In this document: piece after piece, positions 1 through 11,720 of the stretch
How the letters are laid out: every line of letters starts with the position of its first letter
Numbering within the stretch: the first letter of the stretch is position 1
Assembly (NCBI GenBank): GCA_922989275.2
Contig: OV277861.1
Location: forward strand, 21,854,479-21,918,478
Length of the DNA: 64,000 bases
Source: Gari tellinella
Taxonomy: Eukaryota > Mollusca > Bivalvia > Cardiida > Psammobiidae
Direction of reading: 5' to 3'
Notes under the pieces: generated by a model
Told to the model about the DNA's origin: nothing
What the model saw: the letters and a program-made list of their open reading frames with translations, nothing else
Databases searched by the model: none
Position numbers and translations under genes: made by a program

Positions 1-180
1 ACTGTACGTTCCCATGGCGTGCTTATCATGTCTGAATTTAAACTTGTTTATTATCTAAATTTTATGTATCTCATTCAAACCTGAAAATGTAAGTGAACAA
101 TTCAAGTTTTCTAGTTATGTCAAGTCAATTTTCGACTAGCTAGAGTTGTTTTATACAATACATTTCAAAACTGACACATA

Positions 181-305
181 TCAGAGGGCTCCTGTGGGTA
201 AAATCTGACTTGGGTCTACACTGTTTACAAAGGACAACTGTACTATTAACATGAACACTGTTTGTAAATATCTAATATACTCGTCGCTAGGGTCCAATTG
301 GTTAA
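181..305. repeat. F2 MITE, right half
   Basis: CAGAGGGCTCCTG, GGGTCTACACTGTTTAC, ATACTCGTCGCTAGGGT and a TTAA at 302-305 follow the F2 right arm; the left half is missing. The first 180 bp of the window show nothing I can name. Confidence 0.6.
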
Positions 306-324
306 ACTGTGTCGCTTAATTGCT

Positions 325-545
325 GGAGAGGGTAGGGGTCACTATTCGATGGGGGTCAATATATTTCAGGAGGGGTCAAAATACTTCATGAGGGGAGTCA
401 TAGTACTATGACCGGGGGTCAAATTTCGACGTCGAATTATGACCGGGGGGTCATTGTACGATATCGAAAAATGACCGGGGGTCATTCCACGTCGTCGAAT
501 TATGACCGGGGGGTCTTTTTTCGATGGGGGTCAAAATACTTCGTT
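325..545. repeat. Tandem short palindromes TATGACCGGGGGTCA
   Basis: About seven repeats of (ATGACC)GGGGGTCA, spaced about 20-45 bp and separated by TTCGACGTCGAATT or TTCGATG variants. Both the repeat and its spacer are palindromic. An ORF across it (408-605) is a by-product. Confidence 0.75.
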
Positions 546-840
546 ACACCGGCAATACCTTTTCATCCACAAGCGCTGCATGTAGCGGGACACCAAATGA
601 CGTAATTTTCGATGACGATACCGTAAACAACGTCATGTTTTAGCGGAAAATCTATATAACAGAAATACTACAAACTACGGCTCCGCTTGATTTAATGTGT
701 TTAAAATTGTTATGTGATAAATGTAATCTCACATTCGTGCTCATTACGTATTATTTTTAATAAACTCGTTGACTTCTCGACTTAGCACCACCCATCGCGT
801 AATAGTAAAGTGTGACTGAGACGATGTACAATGTAGATGT

Positions 841-898
841 AGACTAAAATTAATATGACGCTCGCCAAGGCTCGCGTCATATTATTTTAGTCAACTAG
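841..898. repeat. Hairpin with GACGCTCGCC core
   Basis: GACTAAAATTAATATGACGC pairs with GCGTCATATTATTTTAGTC around CTCGCCAAGGCTC. Comparable centres (GCTCGCCAAGGGTCGC, GTGGCGAAGCCAC) occur at 49931 and 8804. About 900-1350 shows no gene or repeat I can name. Confidence 0.75.
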
Positions 899-1354
899 TT
901 TCAATTAAAAATGATAAATAATGAGCACTCATGTAAGATCCTCTATATATGATATAGTGGTGTAATTACCAATACATACCTAATTTCGTGGCACCGACTT
1001 TGGATAAATATTGAATTGAGTTCTTCCACGAAATACTTAGTAGTAGACGTCTAAGTAGGCCTACTTCGTGAAACTTCAATTCTGTCTCTTTGTTACTTAT
1101 TGCAAATTCACTATTATTTTAATATATTAATTTTTAATTAAGGTTTTGTTGTTGTTGTATTTTTTTCCTTCTAAAGTATAAAAATATTGACACCCTGCAT
1201 TGAGAGTCCAAGAGACCCTCCTACCTTGCACTGGATGTTTGTATTTATTTGAAGGAGAGTACCCCTCTACCAAGAATAAAAAGAAGGCATGTTCGTTGTT
1301 TAGATCCCATGCGATGCTTCGCAGAGAATGTAGCGTGATGAAATAAAACTAAGT

Positions 1355-1598
1355 CAGAGCTGCCATTTCTCCGGAATTTTTCCTAAATCTCCGGATTTCC
1401 CCCCAGTTCATGGTAGTTTAAAGCAGACTGAAAGGCGCCCTAAGGCGCATTCTGCTTTACTTACAGCCTGCTTTAAGTAGTCCCATGTCAACAAACCAAG
1501 AAAATGCTATGGGGTAAAGGTACGATTCGTAAAATCGCACTTGAAAAATGCAAATTTGGAAATCTTAGGATTGTTCATGTCAACTTATGGCAGCCCTG
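1355..1598. repeat. F7 MITE, complete
   Basis: CAGAGCTGCCATTTCTCCGG at the left, ACTTATGGCAGCCCTG at the right, 6-bp duplication CTAAGT on both sides. The middle is an F1-type core (AAAGCAGACTGAAAGGCGCC ... GGCGCATTCTGCTTTA) plus a piece of F1 right arm (GCTATGGGGTAAAGG). Confidence 0.85.
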
Positions 1599-1648
1599 CT
1601 AAGTCAATAGTCAGTCTCTCTGTAACAGTAACCATGATCATTCAGCAG

Positions 1649-1860
1649 GGGCCCGTTTCATAAAACTTCGTCCGACAAATGTTGTCGTAAGTAAGATTAT
1701 TAAATTCTCAATCATTATTTATTCCTCCATCTAATCCTTGAAAAGACGATTCCATAGAGATGTCACAAGACAGGATTAGATGGAGAAATCATACTCTAAA
1801 TGTGTTTTAAAGTTTTGACTAACGACCGTTTTTGTCGTACGAAGTTTTATGAAACGGGCA
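1649..1860. repeat. F8 MITE
   Basis: GGGCCCGTTTCATAAAACTT at the left and AAGTTTTATGAAACGGGC at the right, preceded by CAG. The core reads GAAAAGACGATTCC...GATGTCACAAGACAGG. PIF/Harbinger-like by termini. Confidence 0.75.
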
Positions 1861-2383
1861 CTAGGCACCAGATTCGTATAATTCGCGACAAAAACCCCGG
1901 TTTTCGGATATTGCGAACAATGTAGATTCAGAAGCCACGTCGATCAAAGTTTGAAAATGTTTTCATCACATGTATATACAAAATGAAAATGAATGAAAAA
2001 CATTATCATTTATTATTATTTATCCCATAAAATCACCTTTAACAGTTAAATAAAGCCATTGAACAATTATAATATGGACAACTCCTGTTTCCGCTCAGTA
2101 AGTCTGGTCCATTTTCGATTTTTAGGGGTGGGTGAACTGGGTTTACAACAAACCGTATTGCAAAATGATAAACAGCGCATATCCTTAACATAGGGCGAAG
2201 ACAAGTGTATTATTCACTAGAACACTTTTTGCAAACGAGCTCTGCTTTCATGCTTTCAGTTACCCTATGCTAGGATACAGAAAATAACTCTTATGGTACT
2301 CTTTCCTGAAACAAGACTATAAAGGTGAACTAAGGCATTTTCTTCAGTGGCGGACTAAATTAAATGCATAAAATTGTAAATAT

Positions 2384-2854
2384 GGTAGAAACTCGACACT
2401 TCGAACTCGCTTAACTCATTGAGCCCTAGTGACGCATATATGCGTCCTTTACCAAATGTGTACCTGTGAAGAGTACACTTGTCCTATGCAAACAGTGAAG
2501 TCCCTGATCAGAGGGCTCCTGCAGGAGCCCTCTGATCAAGGACTTCACTGTTTGTCATTTTGCAATTTATTACAAAAAATCAACCCTAAATTGTCTAAAA
2601 TGGATCAGCCTTAATTGCAAACTTGAATTGTCCATTGGAATTTTCAGGGGATAATGAGTTAAATTGACCTTATCATTATTGCATAAGTTCAATTTCGATA
2701 ACTAGATCTCGTTTAATTTGAACATGCCCGTATTTCAAAGTTAAAACGTGGCTAAGCCTGGTGACTGGTGAGTGGCTAAGCCACGTTTTAACTTTGAAAT
2801 ACATGTATTGGTATGTACGACATAGCGCGAGTTCGAAGTGTCGAGTTTCGACTA
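2384..2854. repeat. F5-like MITE with an F2 MITE inside
   Basis: Left end GTAGAAACTCGACACTTCGA, right end TCGAAGTGTCGAGTTTCGAC, core GTGGCTAAGCC(ACG)TTTTAACTTTGAAATA. At 2411-2662 a full F2 copy, bounded by TTAA on both sides, interrupts the left arm. Confidence 0.8.
2411..2662. repeat. F2 MITE, nested
   Basis: TTAACTCATTGAGCCCTAG ... GGGGATAATGAGTTAA, with core GATCAGAGGGCTCCTGCAGG around 2510-2540. Confidence 0.85.
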
Positions 2855-4126
2855 TATTGGGTAAACAGGTTAAGTACAGTTTGACAGTATACAAAGAATG
2901 CATTCATGATTTAAACAACCATATGTCTTCAATACTGAAAACAAGCTATGGGAAAAGGGTTAAGTGGCTTTTCAATTAAGCAGTAGAACATATCATATCA
3001 AATTGGTTAAATGGTCGGTAATACCCACACCCGCTCTACGGGAAAACTTTCAAAGGTTGCTATATATATAGATACAGGTCAAATGTAAAGCAGAAGACAT
3101 TTTTCTCCACCTACTCTTTCACTTCCAATGGCGCCAAAATGCGAAATTACCAACAGTTTGGATCTTGACCAGACGCCGCGTAAAGGTCGTATCGACATTT
3201 CATCGGTCAAAACATAAATCTGATTTGAAAATATTGCAGACGGCACTACCAAAGCAGACGGTATTTGGCGGTATTATATAGAGTTAAAACAGACGATAAA
3301 ACTTGGCAGTGAAAGAGTTATCTGTCATCTGTATAGTACTCTGCATTGTCATTCATTGTTTACGTTACTTACACTTTTTACAGGTTATAAAAATAACAAC
3401 CTTTTTTTCCCCAGACAATATGAAGAAAATTGCATTGTTGGATACCGGGTCCTCATAAACCGTCCAATCATGTATATACTATAATGTAAGTCGATAATTG
3501 ACAAATTATGACAGCATTTTATTGCTATTCTATAAGCAATGTAAACTACGCTCTTTTACAGGGCTGCCATTTCTCCGGATTTTTCCTAAAGCTCCGGATT
3601 TTTTTCCACTATATGGAATCTTAAAGCAGGCTGAAAGTAAAGCAGAATGCGCCCTTAGGCAAGTAGTAGCATGTCAAAAACAAGAGGGCCATGACCCTAA
3701 ATTCGCTCACCTGGGGACAGAGTACCTAAGTTGATTGGGCAAGACAACATTTTAATATACATGTAACTATAAATGGAGTTATCTTCCTGACAAGAAAACA
3801 TGACAAAAGGGAATTTTGTTGCCAAGCTAATGACCCTTATCCATGACACATCCTCTTATCAAGCTATTTCCACAACCGGTATATGATATTTATTTCACTA
3901 GCCGTCAGCAGAACTGGAGTTATTTTCCTGACAATAAAATATGACAAAGGGGAAAACAAAATATTGCTGCCCTTGTGCATGGCATTTTCTCTCATCAGTT
4001 TCTTTCCATACATGAAATTTCATTACAATAGCATCAGTAGAACTGGAGTTGTCTTCCGGACAAGAAAATATCACAAAGGGAAATAACTCTTGCTAATGGC
4101 ACTTCCTCTCATTAGGCTCTAAATTC

Positions 4127-4393
4127 CAAATATGCAATTTCATTTTACCTATTACCCCATAGCCTGTTTCTAGTTTTGAAAATAGGTGGCCACCTAAAGC
4201 AGGTTGAAAGTAAAGCAGAATGTGCCTTAAGGCACACTCTGCTTTACTTTCAAACTGCTTTAAGCTATGATCTACTAGGATATAGAAACTTATTTCGTTT
4301 CTAACATTTTCATGACTGTATAAAGTGGAATTATTTTCTTCAGTGGAGGAATAAATTAAAGGCGTAAAAATGCATTTTATGGGGTAATGGGTT
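4127..4393. repeat. F1 MITE nested in a HINE-like element
   Basis: Left end CTATTACCCCATAGCCTG, core palindrome centred near 4228 (TGTGCCTTAAGGCACA), right end TATGGGGTAATGGGTT. The flanking TTAA is eroded on both sides. Confidence 0.8.
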
Positions 4394-4794
4394 TTCAAAC
4401 ATCAGTATTTATGGGGGAATTATCTCCTGGACAAGAAAAAATGACAAGACATACAGATAACTCTGACAAAACCAATATTAAACATATGTATAAATATGGG
4501 ATAAGACATAATTACATAACTGTCAATGGATCACTTCCAGATCCTGTTTCTCTAAGTATGAAGCAGACTGAACCATTTCTAAACTTTAGCAGACAACATG
4601 TTCAGCAGACACCACCAGTTCTGTTGGTCAATCACTGAGGTCAAATATTATGCAATAGCTGGAGATGCATCTAGTAGCTACTGCATGGCTTACCTTTATC
4701 ATACTGAAATGTCTGCTTAAAACCTACTGTATGTGAAAAATGTACAAAAAATCAATTTAGAAAATGCAAAGTAGGTAAATGAGTTGCAAATAGT

Positions 4795-4853
4795 TTGCAT
4801 CCAGATTAGATGCAGCATTATGTTGTGTCTGATCTGGATCCAAACTGTTTGCA
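4795..4853. repeat. Palindrome of the GATCCAGATTAGATGC type
   Basis: GCATCCAGATTAGATGCAGC is mirrored by CTGATCTGGATCCAAACTG. A sister copy is at 36545-36610, with a degraded one at about 36178-36232. The outer part (AGTTTG ... CAAACTGTTTG) is the frame shared with F2 and F6 cores. Confidence 0.7.
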
Positions 4854-5800
4854 AATATTGGCTATTTGTCCTTGGTATTATTACTGTGACCCCCCGGGGC
4901 AGGGCCAATTTTAATCCCAGGGGCATAATTTGAACAAACTTGATAGAGGACCTGAAGCCGATGCTAGGTGCCAAATATCTAAGCTCTGGCCCTTGTAGTT
5001 TCAGACAAGAAGATTTTTTAAGTTTTCATTGGAAAAAAATATATTTTTAGCTCCGGTGACCTAGATATGCAACCGACCAGAACCATTTGAAGAAAATAGG
5101 TAAAGGACATCTAGAAGTGTCACCATGCCAAATATCTAAGCTCTAGCCATATTAGTTTCAGAAGAGAAGACGTTTGAAAAGTTCACTATATAACTCTATG
5201 TAAAACTGTGACCCCCGGGGCGGGACCAATTTGACCCCAGGGGCATAATTTGAACAAACTTGATAGAGGACCTGTAGATAATGCTATGTGCCAAATATCT
5301 AAGCTCTGGCCATTGTAGTTTCAGACAAGAAGATTTTTTAAGATGTCCTTATTTTTTCACTTTGGTTGCCATGGCAACCAGAGTTCTACATTGTTTTTGA
5401 TTCTTTGAACAAATTTGAAAGAGCTTGACCCAAGGAACATTACTGTAAAGTTTGGTTGAAATCTGTCTAGCGGTATAGTATAGGAGGAGATGTCAATTGT
5501 TAACGACGACGCACGACGACGCACGACGACGGACACAGGGACATCCCAATAGCTCACTTTGAGCCTTTGGCTCAGGTGAGCTAAAAACTAGAACAGGCTA
5601 TGGGGTTAAGGTACGATTCGTAAATTCGCACTTGAAAATTGCAAATTTGGAAATCTTAGGAATTTTCATGTCAACTTATGGCAGCCCTGCTTTTACTCCC
5701 GACGAACACTTTCACTGTTGTTTTATTTTGCTAATTTATATTATTCTTTTAGTGTGAAAGGTCAACGGTGTAGCTCTTTTATAACGCTATGAAATGTATA

Positions 5801-6064
5801 TTAACCCATTATCCTATAGGCTGCTTTTACTATTGAAGATAGTTGACTTTATGCAGGTTGAAAGTAAAGCAGCATGCGCCTTAATGTGCATTCTACTTTA
5901 CTTTCACCCTGCTTTAAGCTACACTATGCTAGGATATATATTATAGCAAACTGTCAAATATTTCTTATTGTTTATATTCATGAATATATACAGTGGTACT
6001 ATTTTCTCCATAGGAGAATTAATTTAAAGGCATAAAGAGGTGCATTAATGGGACAAATGATTAA
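5801..6064. repeat. F1 MITE
   Basis: TTAACCCATTATCCTATAGG at the left, CATTAATGGGACAAATGATTAA at the right; core around 5857-5925. About 6065-6400 shows nothing I can name. Confidence 0.8.
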
Positions 6065-6406
6065 AACGGAAGCGCTATTTTGAGTAATATCTCGACCCTA
6101 GCATATACTGTTTTTGGTAACAACCAAACAGTTGTCGTAGTAATTACATGTAATTATGATTTACATCACTTTATTTCTTAATCCTGCCACCACTTGCGGC
6201 GACGGCCAGCAACGACCCATTGTAGGAACTCTGCGATCAGTTAATTAGGACAACTTTATGCAACGTGCTCAGACATACCGGTTCTCTCACCAACGGTTCA
6301 AATGAAAACTATTCAATTAGAGAAAATGTCATGGGACAGTCCGACATTAAGCGACCGTTAATTGATAAAATAAGAGTCGAATTCAAGTTTAAAGGCAAGT
6401 CTCTGC

Positions 6407-6628
6407 TTAATCCATAGCTTGTTTTTAGTTTTAAGATAGGAGACCACTTAAAGCAGGTTGAAAGTAAAGCAGATTTAGCGCTTTAAGACACACCCTGCTT
6501 AACGTTCAGTCTGCTTTAAGTCAATATTTGCTAGGCTATAGAAACTATTTCTTATATTTCATATTCATGACTGAGTAAATTCCAACCGTTTTCTTCGGTG
6601 GAAGAATAAAGTAAAGGCGTAAAAAGCT
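6407..6628. repeat. F1 MITE, worn
   Basis: CTTAATCCATAGCTTGTTTT at the left; core with GCAGATTTAGCGCTTTAAG; the right end stops at AAAGGCGTAAAAAG without the terminal inverted repeat. Confidence 0.7.
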
Positions 6629-6793
6629 TTCTGCATTGTTTATCCTGCATTACACAACCATCTGTGTGAAAGGTTGTCCCTTAGTCTACTCTTGAATAGA
6701 CTTCTTATTTTTACATACTAGTATTTGACTATATACTGTGACCCGTTTAAAATGGGCTGTTTCCGAGTATGTGCTGTCTTACCCATATATATC

Positions 6794-7000
6794 TTAACCC
6801 TTTACCCTATAGCCCGTTTCTAGTATTGAATATAGGTGACAACTTAAAGCAGGTTGAAAATAAACACTGTGACTTACATCACTAAGCTCCTCACCGCTGC
6901 GAATTCGAATCCCGGTCTGGGCACTTCAGATTTTTCATGTGGGGGAAGCCTTCCAGCTGGCTTGCGGAGGATCGGTGGTTCTACTCAGTTACCGTTTCTA
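6794..7000 (+). repeat. F1 left end joined to a tRNA-derived SINE
   Basis: 6794-6861 is the first third of F1. From about 6870 it turns into a SINE: TAAGCTCC..., GAATTCGAATCCCGG (B box) and the body CACTTCAGATTTTTCATGTG, AGCCTTCCAGCTGGCTTGCG, GTGGTTCTACTCAG. This body recurs at 13660 and resembles, from memory, SINEs common in bivalves. Confidence 0.65.
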
Positions 7001-7379
7001 GGGTTCGATTGGTTACGTTACTTGTCTTGTAAAACACCACAGATATCTTAGAAAAACTAAATAGTCAAAAATAGTTCCAATGTAGGACACGTGTACTCTT
7101 CACAGATACACTGTTTGCAAAGAATGCATATGTGGGCGATTATCACCAAAAGGGTAAATATATATATGTAAAACACGGCGTTTCGGCGGTTGACCATTAA
7201 GGCAGTCGTTCCTTAACCCTTTGAATCATAGTCGCCAATTTATGCGTCCTTTGCAATCATAATTATATACTCGTTTTTAGGGATCGATGGGTTACGTTAC
7301 TTGTCTTGCAAAACACCATAGATATCTTAAAAGATTAAGGAACCGTCAACCGCCGAAATTCCGTGTTTTACAAAGATAT

Positions 7380-7912
7380 CTTTTAAAGGGACTCGCAACC
7401 GGATGGTGTTCTTGTCAAAATAAAATAAAATACTCAAATAAAAGCAAATTTGTGGTATTATTTGGCTTTTGACATTAGAAAAATATGATCAGTCCAAAAA
7501 ACGTCTCAAGAATCGTCACCGAATCTTAGTTTTTTAGATATTTTCCATCGTTTTTCCATAGCGTTAGCTAACGGTATAGTTGTTGTTGTTGCTTCTCTAC
7601 ACGGGGTCAGACATAAACCCGAGCCGAATAATGTTCTATTAATAGCTATCATTGAAGTACGTTAATTCGCTACCATATATATATAGAGAGCGTCCGTAGC
7701 CGAGGGCGTAAAGGCGATGCCTCATTTTTCATTTTTGTCTCCGCATGGATGGTCACGGGTTCGAATCCCACCAGAGCCTCTTCTCTTTTTTTTTGGAAAT
7801 GCATTTTTTAACAGAATTTGTTATCCTAAACTAAATTTTACCCATTTATATAAGCATTTGACATATATTTACAAATTACTATTTTTAATGCTTGATCCGG
7901 TTGCGAGCCACT
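7380..7912. mobile_element. TIR element carrying a tRNA-like unit, copy 1
   Basis: GGACTCGCAACCGGAT at the left (about 7387) and ATCCGGTTGCGAGCC at the right (to 7912) form the inverted ends. Inside are a sequence also found inverted at 15217-15617 and a class-II tRNA-like unit at about 7690-7775, followed by CTCTTTTTTTTT. The flanks (6999-7060, 7261-7330 and 7905-7972) belong to another repeat with TAGGG.TCGATTGGTTACGTT. Confidence 0.7.
7690..7775 (+). ncRNA. tRNA-like (Ser/Leu type) unit in a TIR element
   Basis: Contains an A-box-like CGTAGCCGAGGGCGTAAAGG, a long variable part, and a consensus B box CACGGGTTCGAATCCCACC; a T9 run follows at 7790. The acceptor stem pairs poorly, so this is a tRNA-derived polymerase III unit rather than a tRNA gene. 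Confidence 0.55.
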
Positions 7913-8011
7913 GTGGTGTTTTACAAGACAAGTAACGTAACCAATCGAGCCCTAGAAACGAGTATACTCGTCCGTTATAAACGATGGTTGTGTGTGTGCG
8001 TGTGTGTATGT

Positions 8012-8021
<10 letters not shown>

Positions 8022-8043
<22 letters not shown>

Positions 8044-8046
8044 GGA
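8022..8046. repeat. Poly-G tract, about 25 bp
   Basis: A run of T then a run of about 24 G with one A near its end, after a GTGTGTGTGCGTGTGTGTATG stretch in the same place. Confidence 0.95.
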
Positions 8047-8726
8047 GGGTTAACATATATGTTATGTAAAGTAAACAGTTTATACTCTGATCAGAGGGCT
8101 CCTTATGTAGTCCGGGAGTCAAGGGGTTTAACGTGGAAATGCCGGATGAACTTTTTTTCTCTGCAGTTTTCAATAGTCTTGGGGGTCCCTATCAAGATTC
8201 AAGAGGGTGCTCGGTGATATCCCTTGAGCATTTCTCAAAATATGCTAATTAAGTCCGCCATTACTGAAATTCCATTTATTGGCTGTAACACATTTATTAT
8301 ACACGGTAACCTCCTACAAAAGGTGTCTACACCTATGTTTTCAGGGTCTACGAACATTATAAGCACATCAGTTTTGCATTTTAACGACTCGTACTCGACT
8401 AATTACATCAATTATGCTAATGCTAACTAAGTATGCCATTACTGAAATTCCGTTTATTGGCTAAATACATTTATTATACATGGTAAACTCCTGAAAAAGG
8501 TGTCTACACCTATGTTTTAGGGTCTACAAACATTATAAGCACATCAGTTTTGCATTTTAATGACTCGCACTCGACTAATTACATCAATTATGCTAATTAG
8601 GTCTGAGCTCATTAAAGAAATCAAGCTTATTTTGATACTGCTGGAAATATTTGACCTAATGCCATAATGTAAATGTCCATTCCTATATTGTCAAATACTG
8701 TCTTTCAAACAATACGATATAGAGGA

Positions 8727-8880
8727 TAACTGTTTTTTTCAGTGTAAGATCGAAATTTAATCCATTGAGTGAACATCAGACGTTATATTTTCACGAGTGG
8801 CGAAGCCACGAGTGAAAATATAACAGTCTGATGTTCACGAAATGGATTAAATTCGATCTTACACTGAAAAAACAGTTATT
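8727..8880. repeat. Near-perfect 150-bp palindrome (foldback)
   Basis: AACTGTTTTTTTCAGTGTAA at the left is mirrored by TTACACTGAAAAAACAGTT at the right. The arms continue through GATCGAAATTTAATCCA and TGAACATCAGAC to a centre at GAGTGGCGAAGCCACGAG. It lies inside the 8.1-12.4 kb transposon and could be a nested foldback MITE. Confidence 0.8.
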
Positions 8881-9478
8881 CTATTTATTTATGCTTTTAA
8901 GCCACTTTTTAAACGAAATTGTTTAAAAATTGAAAGCGAACGTACATTATTTATCCCGTGTTGAGCCCCACGTTTTATGTCGAACACATGCGCGTGACAG
9001 TTGGCGGTATAATGACGTCACTCGTTGCTCCCGAGTTTGGATTCGTGCTCTTCCGGTGAGTAGTTCGCGACAAATCGGACTGCCGGAATTTAACGATAAG
9101 ACACGATTGACTATAATTCTTGGGGAGCCCTACGGGAAAAATTCATAATAAAAAGCGATTGGTGATAATCCACTGCAGTGGATTACCAAGTGATCATCCA
9201 CTGCTATTTCGTGGTAATCCACCGAAAAGCATAAATAAAATAGTATTAATTGCATTCTTAAGGTGATTAACTCGGCGCCATATGACCATTTCATGTGTCG
9301 CGGTGCCGTAAAACCCAACTCAATCAATAAGGTGATTAAGATGCCATATTAGGTAATGCTGCTAAGGCAAATGGTGAAACTACTATACTCGGGGCATTGT
9401 TATGTCACCTGGATAGTGTACAAATTGCATTGGAAGTCAGGAAAACGATAGCTATGAAATGATTGCTACAAACATTGT

Positions 9479-11033
9479 GTGCAATTCAAGATCATTGATC
9501 AACCAACTCCCATTTCATATAGCGTATTGACCCAGGGTAAGCCTCGACAGGCAATGACAATGGGAGTAGACCAACGACTGAACGAGTGTGCCTGTAACCT
9601 AACTAATGGTAAGCTCCTGTCTATACTTAGTGATGGTGATGCTGTGACACAAGAGCTGAATTATCACAAGTCATGTTTGACAACACTGGAATTGGCTTAT
9701 TTGTCATCGATTGAAACACAGGAAAGTTCTGATACACATGAAAAACAAGTTTTTTCTACTTGTGTTTTCAGAGCTCGTGGCATTCATAATGGATACAAAA
9801 TTGAGCGTAACAGGTCCTCTTGTATTTCATCTTAAGTAATGCTCGTGTGACAATGTTTATGAAATGACTTGAGCAGTTTACGAATGAAACCCAATCAAGA
9901 ACAGATGTTCACTTGCAATGACTGAAATAAAGATAGTTAGCTGAAATTCCTGACTTGGAAGCCCACAGTAGCGGAAATAGTGCTACTCGCCCAGTTCTAT
10001 CTAAAACAGTCCATTTATTCTGAAACTGTGGTACTCAGTAAGGCAGCAACAACTCTTCTCAAGTCAGTGCTTAAACCCAAGTGCTCCGTTGATGGCAGGT
10101 TAAATGATGTGTATACATGCTAGAACATGGAGTTGAGGTGAAGTAGCAAACGCAACCTGGAGCTTGAAAATAAGATTCCGCAATGACACAGATCCTACAA
10201 TACAACTGTCATTCTAAGCACAAAGAAGGAGCTTCCACGTTCATACATTATAAAGACCTCGAGCCATCATTTTCATTTTTTATTGGAACGTCTGTTTATT
10301 GGAAGACTCGAAGGAGCGCGCTTGTAGAATTGCTACATGAGAATGGACTCTCTATTCCGTACAACAGAGTGCTCGAAATCTCAGCCCAGTTGGGCAATGC
10401 TGCACAGTCAAGTCCACAGTTCAACTACTGGTTCATTAAACTGACTAGTATTTCAGTGATAAGGTCGTTTCGGACTAATTTCAAGCTCAAATGCCAAGCA
10501 TTAGCGACATTGATACCTTTCTTCTTCTCAAACAACAACGTCCACTATGCATGTTGGCTACCGGTGCAACTGAAAGACATGCTTACCTTAGATGTGACGC
10601 ATCCTAACGAGAACCAGGCATTTCAGGACGGGAAATGTGTTGTGTTAAATCGAAGCGATTTTTCTCTGCAATAGCAATCGACCAACCCATGAGCAGGCTA
10701 ATGCCACAATCAAAGGAAAAGGAGGGTTTTATGTGTGACAGAAGACCCTTTTGCTTTAAGAAAATTGATGGTAGCTGGACCTGAAGTTTCACGCATCACT
10801 TCATGAACATATCAAACGGGCTGCTTACCAAGCAGGAAGCATATGGGGAGAATGTTTAGAACGGTTAATGGAAACTGCAAGTCCTGCCGATTGGGGATGG
10901 ACAAGGCAAAGCAACGTGTGGAGGGTTCACTGGACCTCAATGACACCAATAGCAAACAGCTGACAAAGTGCGGGTGCAAGAAGCAATGCATTGGACACTG
11001 CAAATGCTACAAATATGGACTTGCTTGTACATA
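9479..11033 (+). pseudogene. Broken transposase-like gene with C-terminal CXC-type motif
   Basis: Fragments in several frames follow one another. 9479-9835 reads with SDGDAVTQELNYHKSCLTTL; 10183-10674 starts MTQILQYNCHSK and contains SALVELLHENGLSI and YNRVLEISAQLGNA; near 10560 it reads CWLPVQLKDMLTL; at about 10683-10730, in another frame, HEQANATIKGKGG; at about 10850-10950 DWGWTRQSNVWRVHWTSM; and at 10971-11033 CGCKKQCIGHCKCYKYGLAC. From memory the same order of motifs occurs in large uncharacterised proteins of cnidarians and molluscs. The cysteine spacing resembles tesmin/TSO1 CXC domains. At least three frame changes and several stops show it is dead. Because it sits between long inverted ends, I infer it encoded the element's transposase. 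Confidence 0.65.
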
Positions 11034-11159
11034 ACTGTGCAGCTCCAAATGGGAAACATAGCATAATCATTTGACTTCAGCGTAAGTGAATTGCTTCGGA
11101 AACAAAGTTTTGTGATAGAAAATGCACCAGAAATTCATGTTTACGGTGTTCGAACAGGT

Positions 11160-11720
11160 TTTGGGGGCCGTTTTGGAAAATAGCCGCCATCTTGGTTTTT
11201 CTACATAAGTCGTTGTTTATCAGGAAGATCATATCACATGTTTTTTGTTGTTTTTTAAATAACTACCATTTTTCGAGGTGAAAATGATTTTTAAGGTTGG
11301 TTAACTTGAACTATCCCTCAGTGGCGGCCATCTTGGAAAATGGCCACCATATTGACTTTTTCCGATGGCTAACGACAGATTTGAGGTAAGCACATCTTGG
11401 TGGACAATTATGCTTGCTTCACCAAGTGCACCATTTTTGCACTAAAAGCTCCGCTTCTTAGTTATCAACAAAAAATGTAGCATTCAATTAGTAAAATATA
11501 CACATATATGAGAAAAAAACTGCAAAATGCGCCTCTTTTGCAGAAATTTGAATAATTTCTTGATTAAAAGAGATTTTATTATGAATTTTAAGTTCAATAA
11601 TCATATATTTATCATACATCTGAGGCACATTTGAATTATTTAATGGAAAATTGTACCCACAACTGAGTCCTAAGTGATATTTCGTATTTTTGGCGGCCAT
11701 CTTGGACGCCATCTTGAATT
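11160..11720. other. 3' part of the 4.3-kb transposon, no gene
   Basis: Non-coding sequence between the broken transposase gene and the right-hand subterminal repeats. It repeats the phrase GGCGGCCATCTTGGAAAATGG in variants at about 11180, 11325 and 11690. I see no ORF or RNA gene. Confidence 0.5.

Larger units (their letters stand above)
3680..5585 (+). mobile_element. HINE-like element inside an F7 MITE
   Basis: Opens ACAAGAGGGCCATGACCC, then TTCGCTCACCTG. It holds tandem units around GTGACCCCC.GGGGC (4889, 5209), GGTTGCCATGGCAACC, and a (GACGCAC)-rich part (5503-5535). It ends with hairpin TAGCTCACTTTGAGCC/GGCTCAGGTGAGCTA. An F1 copy (about 4127-4393) and a GATCCAGATTAGATGC-type palindrome element (about 4712-4880) are inserted in it. 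Confidence 0.8.
3559..5689. mobile_element. F7 MITE split by a HINE-like element
   Basis: Starts CAGGGCTGCCATTTCTCCGG (3559) and ends CTTATGGCAGCCCTG (5689), with CTTTTA duplicated on each side (3553-3558, 5690-5695). The left half (to about 3680) carries half of the F1-type core. The right half resumes at about 5586 with ACTAGAACAGGCTATGGGG. Confidence 0.85.

Noticed and set aside
408..605. ORF with repeated MTGG.STSNYDRGV
   Set aside because: By-product of the short tandem palindromes at 325-545.
7952..8217. ORFs with poly-Pro or poly-Gly (7952-8173, 7984-8217)
   Set aside because: Translation of the poly-G tract.
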